Below, one piece after another: positions 1 to 10,547 of a stretch of DNA of 64,000 nucleotides. The position numbers were made by a program, and so were the translations under genes. Each line of letters starts with the position of its first letter. Within the stretch, counting starts at the first letter, position 1. The notes beneath the pieces were generated by a model. It was not told the DNA's origin, made no database searches, and worked only from the letters and a program-made list of their open reading frames with translations. Location of the stretch: positions 13,230,501-13,294,500 of the forward strand of contig NC_037641.1 of the NCBI RefSeq assembly GCF_003254395.2. The letters run 5' to 3'. Source of the DNA: Apis mellifera. Lineage: Eukaryota > Arthropoda > Insecta > Hymenoptera > Apidae.

Positions 1-1170
1 AAATGTAAGCGAGTTTGTACGAAATTGCGCGTCGTAAAAGTGTAATTGTAAAGTATCGGTGAAAGCGCGTACACGAGTGCGTGGTAGAAAGGTACGGGAC
101 GCGCCGCGGCTACTACACGTCTACTACACCCATTCGGCATTCCCGTGTTATTAAACGTCCGCGTGATCTTTTTCCATCCGAGTCGAGTCTCGCCGCGAGA
201 GGAGGATCCATCCACTATCTCCGTATATATAATTACGATACGGGCGAATCGGCCGCGTGTCCGAAAGGAAACCGACCACCACCACCACCGGCTCCGTTTA
301 ATAATCGGCGTTCCGAGGGCGATCGTTCGAGCGGATCGTGGAACCGAACATTTTCCGCGAATCCGACGCCGGATCGTGGAACCAACCACCCGCTCCATCC
401 CCTCGCCCCCCTCCTCCGAGATCGGTATCGCGCAACAACGGATCGAAACGGAACGAGTCCCCGAGACGAACGGGTTTTTCACCCGCGGTGCCGAGTCGAA
501 AGGGGCTTCGTCACCCCGCTTACACAGGCGTCCCTCCGGGGTGTCCACGTGGGTGTAACGAAGACAAATCGCCCGCGTATTTGATTAATTCGCAGAGATC
601 GCCGGCCCCCCTCCACGTGGCCCTCTCTCCTCGTTCCCCTTTCCTTCGCGCGTCCGTCTTCGAACTCGGATCGTGGATCGAATCGAGAGCGAGTTTTTGC
701 CCCGGCCCAGCCAACCGACCCGTAACGCACTCTCCCCGTTATTGATTCTCGCCCTTTCTCGCGCTGTATCCAACTTCGAACAATCCTATTTCTTCTCCTC
801 CGTTCTTTCTCGTGGAACGATCCCTTCTTTTCACCTAAGACAATATTTTACCTTCGTACATAAACTTGATATCGAACGATAATACGAGAGAGAAAGAGAT
901 GAAGGTAGTTGTTAATAAACGGCGACGTTGTTTCTTGGGAAGAAAGCTTGGACGACGATCGCGTGCGAAACGGTAATACGTGGCAGAGAAGATGAAGATG
1001 AGGAAGATGAAGAGAGGGGGCCGACTTCAATTTTCGACCTCCTCTTTTTCCATCTCGGTCGAAAATTCCACGGGCTAATTCTCGAAACTCGCGAAACTTT
1101 CGGGAACGCGGCCGAATTATATTTGTAGGCGGGCCGCGTTCTTGCGAGAGAAAAAAAAAACGGCGGAGTA

Positions 1171-1198
1171 GAAGAAGAAGAAGAAGAAGAAGAAGAAG
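1171..1198. repeat. (GAA)9 microsatellite
   Basis: Uninterrupted GAA units preceded by a poly-A run. Confidence 0.9.
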
Positions 1199-1576
1199 CT
1201 CGGCGGCAAGAAGGTCTCGTTCGTTTAATTAGAAACGGTAATTAGCGGTGGGACGCGTTGGCCTTGGTCGCTCGTTTATAATCGGATCGCGAGCGGTTAT
1301 ACCATTTTCGACGACGGGACGTTATAACGCGGGGATGGAAAAACGTATGGACGCGGGAGGGAAGGAAGCATATCGATCGGTCGAGGCAGCATCGCGTTTA
1401 ATTGCCCCTCGATTGGTCGGAAAAGAAGGGAGAGAAGAAGCCGGGAGATGGAAAAAGGGGGAAAAAACCGGTGTACCGAGTTTCGCGCAAGGTGGAGTAG
1501 AGGATTCCGGGTAAAGAAAACTCGCGATAAATTACAGGGGCCGACGATTCGATCACGCCGTATAAGGAAGCGCGAG

Positions 1577-1600
1577 CTCTCTCTCTCTCTCTCTCTCTCT
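1577..1600. repeat. (CT)12 microsatellite
   Basis: Uninterrupted CT run, one of the many GA/CT runs of the window. Confidence 0.9.
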
Positions 1601-4600
1601 ATAACCGCTGCTGCTATCCTACGCAGGGGCTGCCTCTGTATACCTCACACAGAGTTTCTCTTATTTTGCTAATTAGCTCGTAACGGGCCCATCCCGCTCG
1701 AGGGCCGGTCCGCTTCAGGGATCCTCGTCGCCTCGTCCCGTTTTTTCCTCCCCGAAAAACGGATCCGAATATCCTTCCGTTCCGTATTACACGATATCCC
1801 CTCCTCCCCGGTTTCACGCTTTTCGGACGGATTCCACTTCGGCCGGCGGCCAATGAAAGGCCGATCGTTTGCATAAATTGGTGGATTTTTAATTGGACGA
1901 GGTTTAGGCGAGGTAATAGGCTCGACGTTCGTTCGATCGACGAGATAGCAAAAACGTATCGAATCCCCGCCGTTCGTTTAATTAGAGAGGGGATCGATCG
2001 GATTCGACCGATCTCTCGTTGACGATCCATCATCCATCCCGTTCCACCCACCGCCTCGAAATCGGTACAATCGCTCGGAGAAAACTGTCGTCGTGTCCTG
2101 CACCACGTGTCCCGAATTCCGATCGCGGGACAGGCAAGCTCGTAAAACGGATTTACGAAAATCGGCAGAGAGGACGTGCCTCCACGAACATCGAGCCAAC
2201 ACTCCGTCTCCGTCCGACGAAAAACGGCCACGTAATTAAATAATGATGATTAGCCGCGAGCTGTGGTAGCGTCGAGCAACGCGACGAATGCGGTGAAGAA
2301 ACGATACCGTGGTGAAGGTATGTTGTCGTTGACGGGGGTCTCGTTTCTCTCTCTCTCTCTCACCCGTCCTCCTTCCCCTTTCTCCGATCTTCCCCTCCAG
2401 CCTCCTCTCTTTGACGCATCAACGCCCTTCTCTCCTTTACACGCTACATCTGCATGGCCGCTTCTCGAGCAAAGATTCCAAGATTAACTCGAGACGAAAA
2501 TTTCCTTTCGATCTTCCCTCTCCCAGGAATCGAGGCTCGGAATCGAGCGATTATACGTTCGCTTTCCGGTTAGCACGCGGCAAGTACGAGAGCGGAGCGA
2601 GCGTGTTCGCGGCGCACAATAGCGCAAGAAATGCGAGCATCGAGACCGGTAAACAAACGAATAGGGCTTCGTACACGCGTAAAACGTCTCGGTCCGTGGA
2701 TGCGGCTAAATGGCCGACGAGTGTACACGAGGGAGAGGAGAAGAGGAGAGGGGAGAGGAGAGAGGAGGATAAGAAGAAAAGGTTTAGGAGCGAAGGGCGG
2801 CAAGAACGACAAGACAATGGACGGCGACAATAAGGTTGCGTAGCTTGCAACCGAGCGAAAAATAAAATGACATTAGCTACCAGTTGTGTTACCACTGCGC
2901 CGTGCTTCGTATCCCCTTACGCGGGTATACATCCTCAGCGTCCGTTCCATCCTCCAAGAAGGAAGGAAACTGTCGGACAAATTAGACGCGAGACAGCTTG
3001 TTCTCCAAATCGATCGAAAATCAAACGAGAAAACGAAACAAAAAAAGAAGAAGAAGACAAGAAAAGAAGAAAAGATGGCATTTTTATCCACCGGATTTCT
3101 CGTTATTCCCTCGTTGCGAACACGACGGGGGAGGGGACGGAGGAAAAGGCGATCGAGATCGAAGAGAATCGAGAGGATCGGAGAAGGAGCGAGAAAAAGA
3201 CGTATGGACGTGCACGTGCACCGAGAGATCGCAAACAGAAAGAGAGAGAGAGGGTTTCTCTTCGCTCTCTAGAGATGGTAAACGGCGATAACGAGGCGCG
3301 AGATAAGAGAAGGCGCATCATAGGCTGAACGTGGCACGAGAAGGGGATCGCGCCTCGTAGCGCACCTCTATCTGTGCATCTATATGTTCGCACGCCACGC
3401 ACACCACGAAGGGGCGCAGGGAACCGTTTACACGCGGACCTGTCCGCGCCTCCTCCCTCCCCACCTCGCCCCGCGACATCGCTGCCACTTCTGCAACCTC
3501 CACTTTTCCAACCGATTCGAAACCATCTCCCGCCGCATCTCGGTAACCGGCCGCGAAAACGATATGTTTTTCCCGTCCCTCGTAACTTCGCCTGCCTTCC
3601 ATTCGATTCGATGTCCATCGATGTATATCGCACTCCACGAAAACACATTCCTACGAGGAACTTTCCATTCGATTTCTCGTCCCTTCTTTCTCTCCCTTTC
3701 TCTCTCTTTCCTTCTTCGTGATGAATAACTATCCCCGTCTTCGTTTCTCGATCGAATCGGATAGAGGGATTTTCCTTTCGTCGAAATGACGGAGTGAAAT
3801 TCCAGGAAAATAAGAGCATCGTGGACGAAGAAGAAGAATCCTTTCGCGCTATCTTTCCGCGCGGATCTCGGTGGCTCGGTTTAGGTCGATCGGGATGCAA
3901 AGTCGCGGCGCGGCGGAGGAGACGATCGAAATTTGCAAGTCCAGCGGGAGGGGGAGGGAAGGAACAAGATCGAAGCGGAGGAAACGGAGCTAACGTATTA
4001 TCCGTACACTTCTCGGTTCCTCGAACTCCTCTCTCCTTTCTTCTTTGCTCTATCTATCGTTGTCGGAATTGGCCGTCGAAACAGCCATTATAAAACTTTG
4101 GTCGAGATCGTAACGTTCCAAAACGGTCTCCGAATTATGGATCCCTGTATCTTTATAGACACCTTAAAAAAATACCATTGCCCGTTCATTTTTACGTAAT
4201 GTCGTCGTTAAATTCTTTAAAGAGTAACGACGTGCCGCGCGGATAAGATTAATCCGCCCCCTCTCCTACTCTTTCTCTCTCGAGATCTCGCTTTCCCAAG
4301 GTCGATCGAATTTTCGAAACGAAAGAAAAACTCTTCGAGTATCGGTGATTTCATCTCGTTCGATTCGATTCGATTCGTAAATCGATGCATTTCAGAGAAG
4401 AAAAAAAAGAAAAGAAAGAGAGAAAGAGTTTTCGACTTTTTCTCTTCCAAGTTCATCGGCATGTGGACTCGAGAACCTTCGAAAACGAGAACGGAAGAGG
4501 GAAAGACACGGTATTGGGACTCCTCAAAGCGAACGGAGCGGTGATATTTAAAGCGTATGCAAAGAGTGCACCTCCATAACAGCAATTCTCTTCTTCAGGA

Positions 4601-4710
4601 AGAAAGGGAAAAGGGAAGAGAGGGAGAGAGAGAGAGAGAGAAAAGTCTGGGACAATGGCGGTTTGCGTTCGGCTGCCCGGTATCCGACTCGCGACGATTT
4701 ATGCGACCTC

Positions 4711-4756
4711 GACGACGAAGAAGAAGACAACGACGACGACGACGACGACGATGATG
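4711..4756. repeat. GAC/GAA trinucleotide repeat
   Basis: GACGAC, then GAAGAAGAAGAC, then about seven GAC units and GATGAT. It translates as poly-Asp in one frame, a spurious open frame. Confidence 0.9.
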
Positions 4757-6104
4757 CTCTCTCCTTCTCCATCTTCTCCCTTTTCTTCCTTCGATGCCCA
4801 TTCTCTCGAACACGAGAATTCCAAGCTACGAAAACCGCGAATCGAAGGATTATTACGTATAAGAAATCCTCGCGTAATTCGATCAAACGAAACTCAACCG
4901 CATCGAAGAAACTTTACCGGCTTACGTAACTCGTTTCTTACGAAAATTTCAACCGATATTCTTTCGAGTTTCTCCGATTTTTATTCGTACGATCGCCCAA
5001 CTGCACAGCGCCCCTCCTCTCCCTATGACGAGAGACATCGAAAAGCCGAGAAAAGTTGGGAGCGGCCGGTCGTTCCGCGGATAAGATAAGCGGCCGATCC
5101 CCTCCTCCTCCCCCTCCTCTCTAGTCGACTCGATCACGAGTCGATGATTCTCTCTGCCAGGTACCATAAACTCGGCCGTAAAATGAAGCGCGTCCCTCAC
5201 TTTGTCGCCAGATTTTATGGAAGGAAGGATCGCGCTACGATTCTCCCTCCACCCTTCTCCTCGGGCCGAATCTCTGCCCAATGAGAAGTCGGGGGGGCCG
5301 TTTCGTTGCCTTATTTTTTTTTTTTAACGGCCTTCGCCCGATCACGCGTCCCCCTCGATACCATTGTTTTTCGTATATTTCAGAAACAACCGGCCATCCT
5401 TATCGAAACAGGTGCTCGTAAAGAGGCGATAATCACCTCTCGCGCTGCCTTTCGTCGGGCCAATTCGCGATAACGCGATACCGTGTCCCGTAATAAATAC
5501 GAAATTAATGAATTCGGCGTTAATGTCCGCGCGGTGAATTTTATGCAAATATGGCCACGGTGGAACGAACGATCCTTCCCTCGTGCAATATTTAGAAACA
5601 TCCTCCCCTTTCCCCCTCTTCTCTCACCCGTAGGTGTGGTACAGGTGGTACGCAAAGGAGAGAGAGACGCCGTTCGCGCAAAACGAATCGCACCTGTGCC
5701 GACGACGACCGCCGCCGCCGCTTTTCGCCTCGTCCTTTAGACTTTAATCTGATAATCTGATTGGCTGCCGTGTGTCAAATATTGTGGGCCCGAATGCCAG
5801 ACCTCGATCTTCCCCCGTGCGAACAGGTTCTCTCGGCCGGACGCGTGGCCGATCGCGCTTCGAAATCGCCTCGAACCGATCGATCGAACCGATAGCGAGC
5901 CGCGAGCCTACGAACTTCGAAAAACCGTTTATCGTTCCGTTGCATTTTTTCACTCTCCCTCTCCCTCTCTCTCTCCTTTCCGTGGAACGCGAAAGAAGAG
6001 ATCGAAGCGAAAGAGGAGAGGTTAAGGAAGGGGGGAGGAGCGCGAGGCACGACGTCGCTCGTTCCTCGACGAAGGAAGGAGTACATACTCGAGGTTCGCG
6101 CATT

Positions 6105-6320
6105 GATATGCAACAGGCTGGATATGCGGGCCATGGCGGGCGAACAATACGACCACCGGTAAGGCACCATCGTGTAAACTATTCACCATCCTCGAGCGTA
6201 TAACGTAGAGGGCCGTGGCGGTCGATACGCCACGAGACACTTTACACGGTGCATCGGGTATATGGCGCGGCGAGCGCAGGTCGTGACGCGCCGTATCTTG
6301 CATCGGATGTACCACCAGTG
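6105..6320. promoter_or_regulatory. Complex-texture island, candidate conserved element
   Basis: This stretch lacks the simple repeats and oligopurine runs that surround it. It contains repeated words (TGCATCGG at about 6250 and 6300; GTGTAAACTATTCACC, a near dyad) and GTCGATACGCC, which recurs at about 15475 in a similar context (CGATACGCC followed by CTTTAC). There is no coding signature. Possibly an intronic enhancer. Confidence 0.25.
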
Positions 6321-6844
6321 TGGAAACACGGATACGTACCTCTCCCCCCCCCTCCTCGCCCCCCTCCTCAGCTCCTAACCCTCGGAGAATCGCGTCCGAA
6401 CCGACCAACCCACTCGTCCACGACCTTACCCTTTCGCCGCATCCTCCTCCCCTCCCTTTCATTCCGCCTCGATTCTCGCCAAATTCTACGCGTCCCAACT
6501 CTTTCGAGATATCGCGACATCCCTTCTATGATTTACACGCGTCTCTCTGCCTCCTGTTCCACGCAGGCGGAAGAAAGAGAGAGAGAGTTGGTCGTTGTGC
6601 GCGCTTGCACGTATACCGACAACGAACACGTGGGCGTTCGTGGACGTCGCGCCGTCGCCGCCGTTTTCTCGTGACGCGACTATGCTAACGCGGTAACGCC
6701 GCGCGTGGAATACGTTTTCGATCCAAGTCTCGCCGGCCAACGAATCCTTTTCGACCTCTCCAACCGATTTCCTCGAGTCTTCGTTTTCTTCTGAGAGAAA
6801 TGGATGGATGGAAAGAAGAAAGAAAATTTTCTTTTCTTTTTTAA

Positions 6845-6850
6845 ACTTAC
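6845..6850 (-). other. 5' splice site (donor) of exon B
   Basis: GTAAGT, the consensus donor, follows TCTG at 6851. Beyond it the frame runs into lysine-rich and phenylalanine-rich low-complexity translation (KFKKEKKIFF), as expected for an intron. Confidence 0.85.
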
Positions 6851-7318
6851 CAGACGAAGCTCCGTCCTTCACTCCTCCGACCACGCTGTTCTGAGGAACG
6901 GTCTCCTTGACGGTGATGGTGTAGCGCGGTTTCTCGCAGCTGGCGATCCTGTGGCCGGGGGAGGACGCTGTGATCCTGATTTCGGCGTCGTGCATGCTCT
7001 TCAAGCCTGCCGCGTCCGTGGCCGTCACGTTCAATTGATGGAACGGCGACCTGGAGAGGAACGCCGGCCTAGCCACTTCCATCTCCCCCGTGTTGCGGTC
7101 GATCTGGAAGACGCCCGCCTCGTTCCCGCTCGTGATCCGATACGCCACCTGGCCGAACAATCCGGCGTCCAAATCCGTGGCGACCACCCTCAAAATTGCC
7201 CCTTGGAACGAGCTGTCGGTCCTCAGCGTCACGTTGTACCTCCTCGGCTCGAAGATCGGACGGTTGTCGTTCACGTCGGTCACCTGCACCCTCACGATGG
7301 CCACGGTGCTCAGGCCAC
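6851..7318 (-). CDS. ds: Dachsous-like cadherin, exon B (internal coding exon)
   Basis: This 468-bp exon (phase 1 in and out, 156 codons counting the split ones) continues exon A in frame: the split codon restores Gly and the join reads ATDRGGLSTVAI. It holds the EC linker DVNDN (about residues 14-18), then a full EC repeat with ATDLDAG (46-52), FGQVAYRI, GNEAGVFQIDR (64-74) and TATD (98-101), and then the start of the next repeat (CEKPRYTITVKE, ending VVGGV). The middle repeat is atypical: it has no LDRE motif, and no DxNDN linker before the next repeat. From memory the same two losses occur at the matching place in Drosophila Dachsous (around EC7-EC8), which supports orthology more than the generic cadherin motifs do. 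The donor is TCTG|GTAAGT and the acceptor TTGTTGCAG. The following exon must lie below position 1. The protein would act at the cell surface as the ligand of Fat. Confidence 0.88.
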
Positions 7319-7338
7319 CTGCAACAAGAGTGAGAAAC
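7319..7338 (-). other. 3' splice site (acceptor) of exon B
   Basis: A pyrimidine-rich run with CTCTTGTTGCAG precedes exon base 7318. The downstream GTGGCCTG joins exon A in frame. Confidence 0.85.
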
Positions 7339-9339
7339 GAAGATAAGCACGAGTCGTGGTGCTTCCCCCGGCCGGGAAAAGTGCGAATTCTGCTTGCCTC
7401 GCTCTCCTCAAATCCTCTTATCCAGCCGAATAACGCCGAGGAGGGGTATTAGCCGGCGTGGAGGAACGAATCTACGGGGACGGAGAGCCGGTCGACATAA
7501 ATCACACCACCTTTTTTTCCCCTCCCCGGCCAATCAGCCTTCCTCCCGATATTCCTTCTCTCCGAGTCCCCTTTCTCCGCGAATTATTCGAAGAAGCGCG
7601 TGTCCAGAGTTCTCTGACCAATCTCCAATTTATTTCAAACGGAATCGTCGAATTTCTCGAGGATCTCTCCTCTCGTTGCTTTTCGAGCGATTATTGCGAA
7701 CATCGATTTTCTTTGTTGTCCCGATCAAAAAGAATGGAAAAGAAGCACGGTTGCCGGCTGATAGATAATTCGTTCGCCCGTTAAAGTATCGCCTCCCTAC
7801 GTAACCAAGTGATATACGATCGGACGGGAAGTAATAACTGCTCCCCTCGATCGCTATTCGTAAATCACCTTATTCGTCGAAACGCCACCTCTCTTCCTCG
7901 ATCGAGGAGAGAAAGAGAGAGAGAGAAGGCGAACTAGGAGATTAATTAATCGACGGAGATGGGGAGAGGCGCGGACGCGATAACGCGAACTCCTGGTTGC
8001 CCGGGCTGATTTAGGCGCACACCCCGACGCAAGTGTTAATATTAAAGACAGTATGTAAAACGGGTAATCCGATGTTTAAACGGTTTACACCCGTAACTCA
8101 TAGTAATATATGGACTCGACCGCGCGGACCTCGGAGCGCGGCGAGATTTATAGGTACGAGTGTCATTGGAGTCATGCGTCAAGGGCCTGCCCCCACCTCT
8201 CGCTCCTCTCGCTCCTCCTCCCTTCCGTCCTTTTCCATCCTTCCTTCCTTCCTTCCCAGCCACGACTCGAGCAACGCCAAATCCATCTCTAATCTCTCTC
8301 TCTCTCTCGATTCTCGTCGAGTATCTAGATTTCCAGAAAGCGGATAACGTCTCTTTCGCGATGTCAAATCTCGTGAAGCATCGTTTATTCGAGTTTCTTT
8401 CTCTCTTTTCTTTTTCAAATTTATTCGGCATTAAATTCAAAGCGTTGAAGGGGATCGGTTGAAGGAAGAACAAACTCGAACAAAGAAGCATAATACGAGC
8501 GGATCTGTAGATTCAAAGCAGAGCTGCACTCATAATTATCGACGCATTCTTATCCGACACCATTAACTCGATAACGCGCCGATATCGTCCATTCCTCTTT
8601 GCAACGAGCGTGGTGGATAATAGAATGGAATAGATCTGCCCTCGAATGCGTAAAATAATCGTGCTCGTAAAATCGTTTCGAAGAGGGATAACGGCATCGC
8701 TCGAGTCCCAACGATCGTCAGCAGGTGCGTATAAATCACTGGAAAGGTGGCAAAAGGCCTCTCTGCTCCTCGTTGTCCTCCGTTATAGCGCGTAAGCGAG
8801 CCGAACGATCGTATCGACAACACAAGCGACAATTACGAGAGTGTTTCTCTCCTGTTTGCAAAACAGCCGCAACAATAGAACCGCTCCTTTCCCTTCCTTT
8901 CTTCCCTAATCTCCCCCCAATTAATTCTCGCGTTAATTCTTCGTTGAACGAATCGCGTGGTCGCTACCTCGTTTTGAAGGAACGAGGCGGAAGGGGGCCG
9001 CTGTTGAAAATGGGCGCACCACCGCCGCATCCACGACATAAATCATACACCCCATTACAGAGCTGCTAGATCCCGGGATGGCGATAGCTCTCGCTCCTCC
9101 AACGGCTCCGTTCTGCTTCTCTCCTCTTCCTGGTTCCGTCCACACGCTTCCCTCCCCCCTCGAGATCGAAAGCATCCTTCTTTATTATCCCTGCCCTCCC
9201 TATTTCGGTCACGATTCGTTACGAGACGCTAATCGATCGGGCGTATCGGAGGAGTTAGTTTTCCAGAGTTTGCTCCAAGAATGTTGCCAACTCGAGCAAC
9301 GTGAAGTAACATCGTATTGCGGATGGTCACGCGAGTTGC

Positions 9340-9344
<5 letters not shown>

Positions 9345-9394
<50 letters not shown>
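9345..9394. repeat. (TA)25 microsatellite at the mariner target
   Basis: Fifty bases of uninterrupted TA directly abut the left end of the mariner. A shorter TA run (10324-10333) lies at the right end, so the element landed inside an existing TA tract. The long side has probably expanded or varies between individuals. Confidence 0.95.
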
Positions 9395-9398
<4 letters not shown>

Positions 9399-9423
9399 GT
9401 TGGCAACTAAGTAATTGCGGATT
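9395..9423 (+). repeat. Left terminal inverted repeat of the mariner
   Basis: It begins TTGGGTTGGCAACTAAG and continues with TAATTGCGGATTT, about the usual 28-30 bp of a mariner terminus. The internal deletion junction lies immediately after it. Confidence 0.9.
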
Positions 9424-10257
9424 TCAGTTGAAGTTGATGACGACCTAATCGAAGCAATAATCGATTCGGATCGTCACAGTACAACTCGTGAGATTGCAGA
9501 GAAGCTTCATGTATCGCATACATGCATCGAAAACCACTTAAAACAACTTGGCTACGTTCAAAAACTCGATACATGGGTTCCTCGCGAACTGAAAGAAAAG
9601 CATTTAACGCAACGCGTTAACAGCTGCGATTTGCTAAAGAAACGTAATGAAAATGATCCATTTTTAAAACGATTGATAATTGGCGATGAAAAATGGGTTG
9701 TTTACAACAATATCAAGCAGAAAAGATGGTGGAGCAGGCCACGTGAACCAGCTCAAACAACATCAAAAGCTGGTATTCGTCGAAAGAAGGTTTTGTTATC
9801 AGTTTGGTGGGATTACAAAGGAATTGTCTATTTTGAACTCTTACCACCCAACCGAACGATCAATTCTGTTGTCTATATTGAACAACTAACGAAATTAAAC
9901 GATGCGGTTGAAGAAAAGCGGCCCGAATTGACAAATCGAAAAGGTGTTGTATTCCATCGTGACGATGCAAGGCCACACCCATCTTTGGTCACTCGGCAAA
10001 AATTATTGGAGCTTAGTTGGGATGTTTTGCCACATCCACCATATAATCCTAACCTTGCACCATCTCATTACTTTTTGTTTCGATCTTTACAAAACTCCTC
10101 GAATGGTAAAAATTTCAATAACGATGATGATATCAAATCGTACCTGATTCAGTTTTTTGCTAATAAAAACCACAAGTTTTACGAACGTGGGATTATGATG
10201 CTGCCTGAAAGATGGCAAAAGGTCATTGATCAAAATGGGCAACACATTACAGAATAA
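9415..10257 (+). pseudogene. Mariner transposase, 5'-truncated and catalytically broken
   Basis: An open stretch of 280 codons with no frameshift or stop, but with no ATG at its start (the frame opens after a TAA inside the terminal repeat; the first in-frame Met is near the C-terminus). Intact mariner transposases have about 345 residues, so the N-terminal helix-turn-helix that binds the terminal repeats is gone. What remains: the second helix-turn-helix (REIAEKLHVSH, about residues 25-35), the WVPREL linker motif (54-59), the first catalytic Asp in IIGDEKW (residue 91), the second in FHRDDARPH (183), and the third motif LAPSHYFLF, where His218 stands in place of the expected Asp. The spacing from 183 to 218 is the D34D spacing, so the site is aligned and the residue is substituted. 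The frame ends HITE and is followed by AATAAA-like sequence. Non-functional. Confidence 0.92.
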
Positions 10258-10296
10258 AGTTATTTAGTTCCATGAAAAAATTGTCTTTGATTTTCT

Positions 10297-10323
10297 AAAA
10301 AAAATCCTTAGTTGCCAACCCAA
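10297..10323 (-). repeat. Right terminal inverted repeat of the mariner, shortened
   Basis: Read on the minus strand it matches the left repeat for 17 bases, then skips the eight bases TAATTGCG and resumes at GATTT. The simplest reading is an 8-nt deletion in this terminus, which should weaken transposase binding. Confidence 0.85.
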
Positions 10324-10343
10324 TATATATATACGTGTATAAT

Positions 10344-10349
10344 ACGTAC
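10344..10349 (-). other. 5' splice site (donor) of exon A
   Basis: GTACGT follows exon base 10350 (CGAG|GTACGT). The choice is fixed by phase: the single G left over joins the GT that opens exon B to give Gly. Only 20 nt of TA-rich sequence separate the hexamer from the end of the mariner remnant at 10323. Confidence 0.85.
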
Positions 10350-10530
10350 CTCGGTCGGTAGCGATGACGGGAATCTCTAGATAGGGAGCGGTTTCCCTGT
10401 CCAATGGTGTTCTGACGCAAATGTCCCCGGTATCGCTGCGCACCATCAGCTGTTCGCTTTCCATTCTTCCCGCGGCCAGCGTGTAATTCACCATTGCGTT
10501 CACGCCGCAATCCGGGTCCGTAGCCCGCAC
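10350..10530 (-). CDS. ds: Dachsous-like cadherin, exon A (internal coding exon)
   Basis: This internal exon of a giant atypical cadherin encodes 60 complete codons plus one base (phase 0 in, phase 1 out). Read on the minus strand it opens with a calcium-binding DPDCGVNAM motif (residues 5-13), continues with NYTLAAG, SDTGDICV, an LDRE motif (about residues 43-46) and ends with ATDR, so it covers most of one extracellular cadherin (EC) repeat. The acceptor (TTTGTTTCAG) and donor (GAG|GTACGT) are canonical. Dachsous is a very large membrane cadherin that binds Fat on neighbouring cells to set planar polarity and restrain growth through Hippo signalling. The assignment rests on the DPDCGVNAMVNYT stretch, which from memory is nearly the same in Drosophila Dachsous around EC6. 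Fat or another large cadherin is less likely. The preceding exon is not visible in the window. A mariner remnant lies just past the donor. Confidence 0.85.
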
Positions 10531-10547
10531 CTGAAACAAAATCCACG
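10531..10547 (-). other. 3' splice site (acceptor) of exon A
   Basis: On the minus strand a T-rich tract followed by TTTCAG precedes the first coding base at 10530. The reading frame stays open upstream of it but loses cadherin character at once, so the exon border is set here. The upstream intron partner is outside the window. Confidence 0.8.

Larger units (their letters stand above)
1..6850 (-). other. Non-coding sequence downstream of exon B (intron of the cadherin gene)
   Basis: No exon of the next cadherin repeats was found on the minus strand (no DxNDN, LDRE or DxDxGxN signatures), so the intron after exon B appears to extend past the window start. The block holds simple repeats (1171-1198 GAA, 1577-1600 CT, 4624-4641 GA, 4711-4756 GAC/GAA), a poly-T run near 5314-5325 and a complex-texture island at 6105-6320. 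A minus-strand open frame at 3103-3900 is arginine/serine-rich low-complexity translation and is not considered a gene. Confidence 0.65.
9395..10323 (+). mobile_element. Mariner-family DNA transposon remnant, mellifera-type, internally deleted
   Basis: A 929-bp Tc1/mariner element flanked by TA on both sides (9393-9394 and 10324-10325), the usual target duplication. Both ends begin TTGGGTTGGCAACTAAG in inverted orientation. The transposase frame runs on the plus strand, antisense to the host cadherin. Full-length mariners are about 1.3 kb, so some 350 bp are missing. The loss lies at the 5' side, because the left terminal repeat runs straight into sequence matching the part of the transposase just before the second helix-turn-helix. 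The element is clearly AT-richer and poorer in CpG than its surroundings. Terminal sequence and protein resemble the mellifera subfamily found in bees, ants and wasps. This copy cannot make an active transposase. Confidence 0.93.
7319..10349 (-). other. Intron between cadherin exons A and B
   Basis: This 3031-nt intron is flanked by GT/AG borders and interrupts a phase-1 codon. It contains the mariner remnant (9395-10323), a 50-bp TA tract before it, a GA-rich run near 7908-7926 and a CT run near 8293-8308. Without the element and one TA duplication it would be about 2.1 kb. Apart from the transposase remnant nothing in it looks coding. A stretch at 8010-8110 (TAATCC, TTTAAAC and GTTTACACC words) has a less repetitive texture than its surroundings. 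Confidence 0.8.

Noticed and set aside
3103..3900. Minus-strand open frame of 265 codons
   Set aside because: Translation is Arg/Ser/Gly-rich with GA- and CT-repeat peptides and no domain. It lies downstream of exon B but has no cadherin motif, so it cannot be the next exon.
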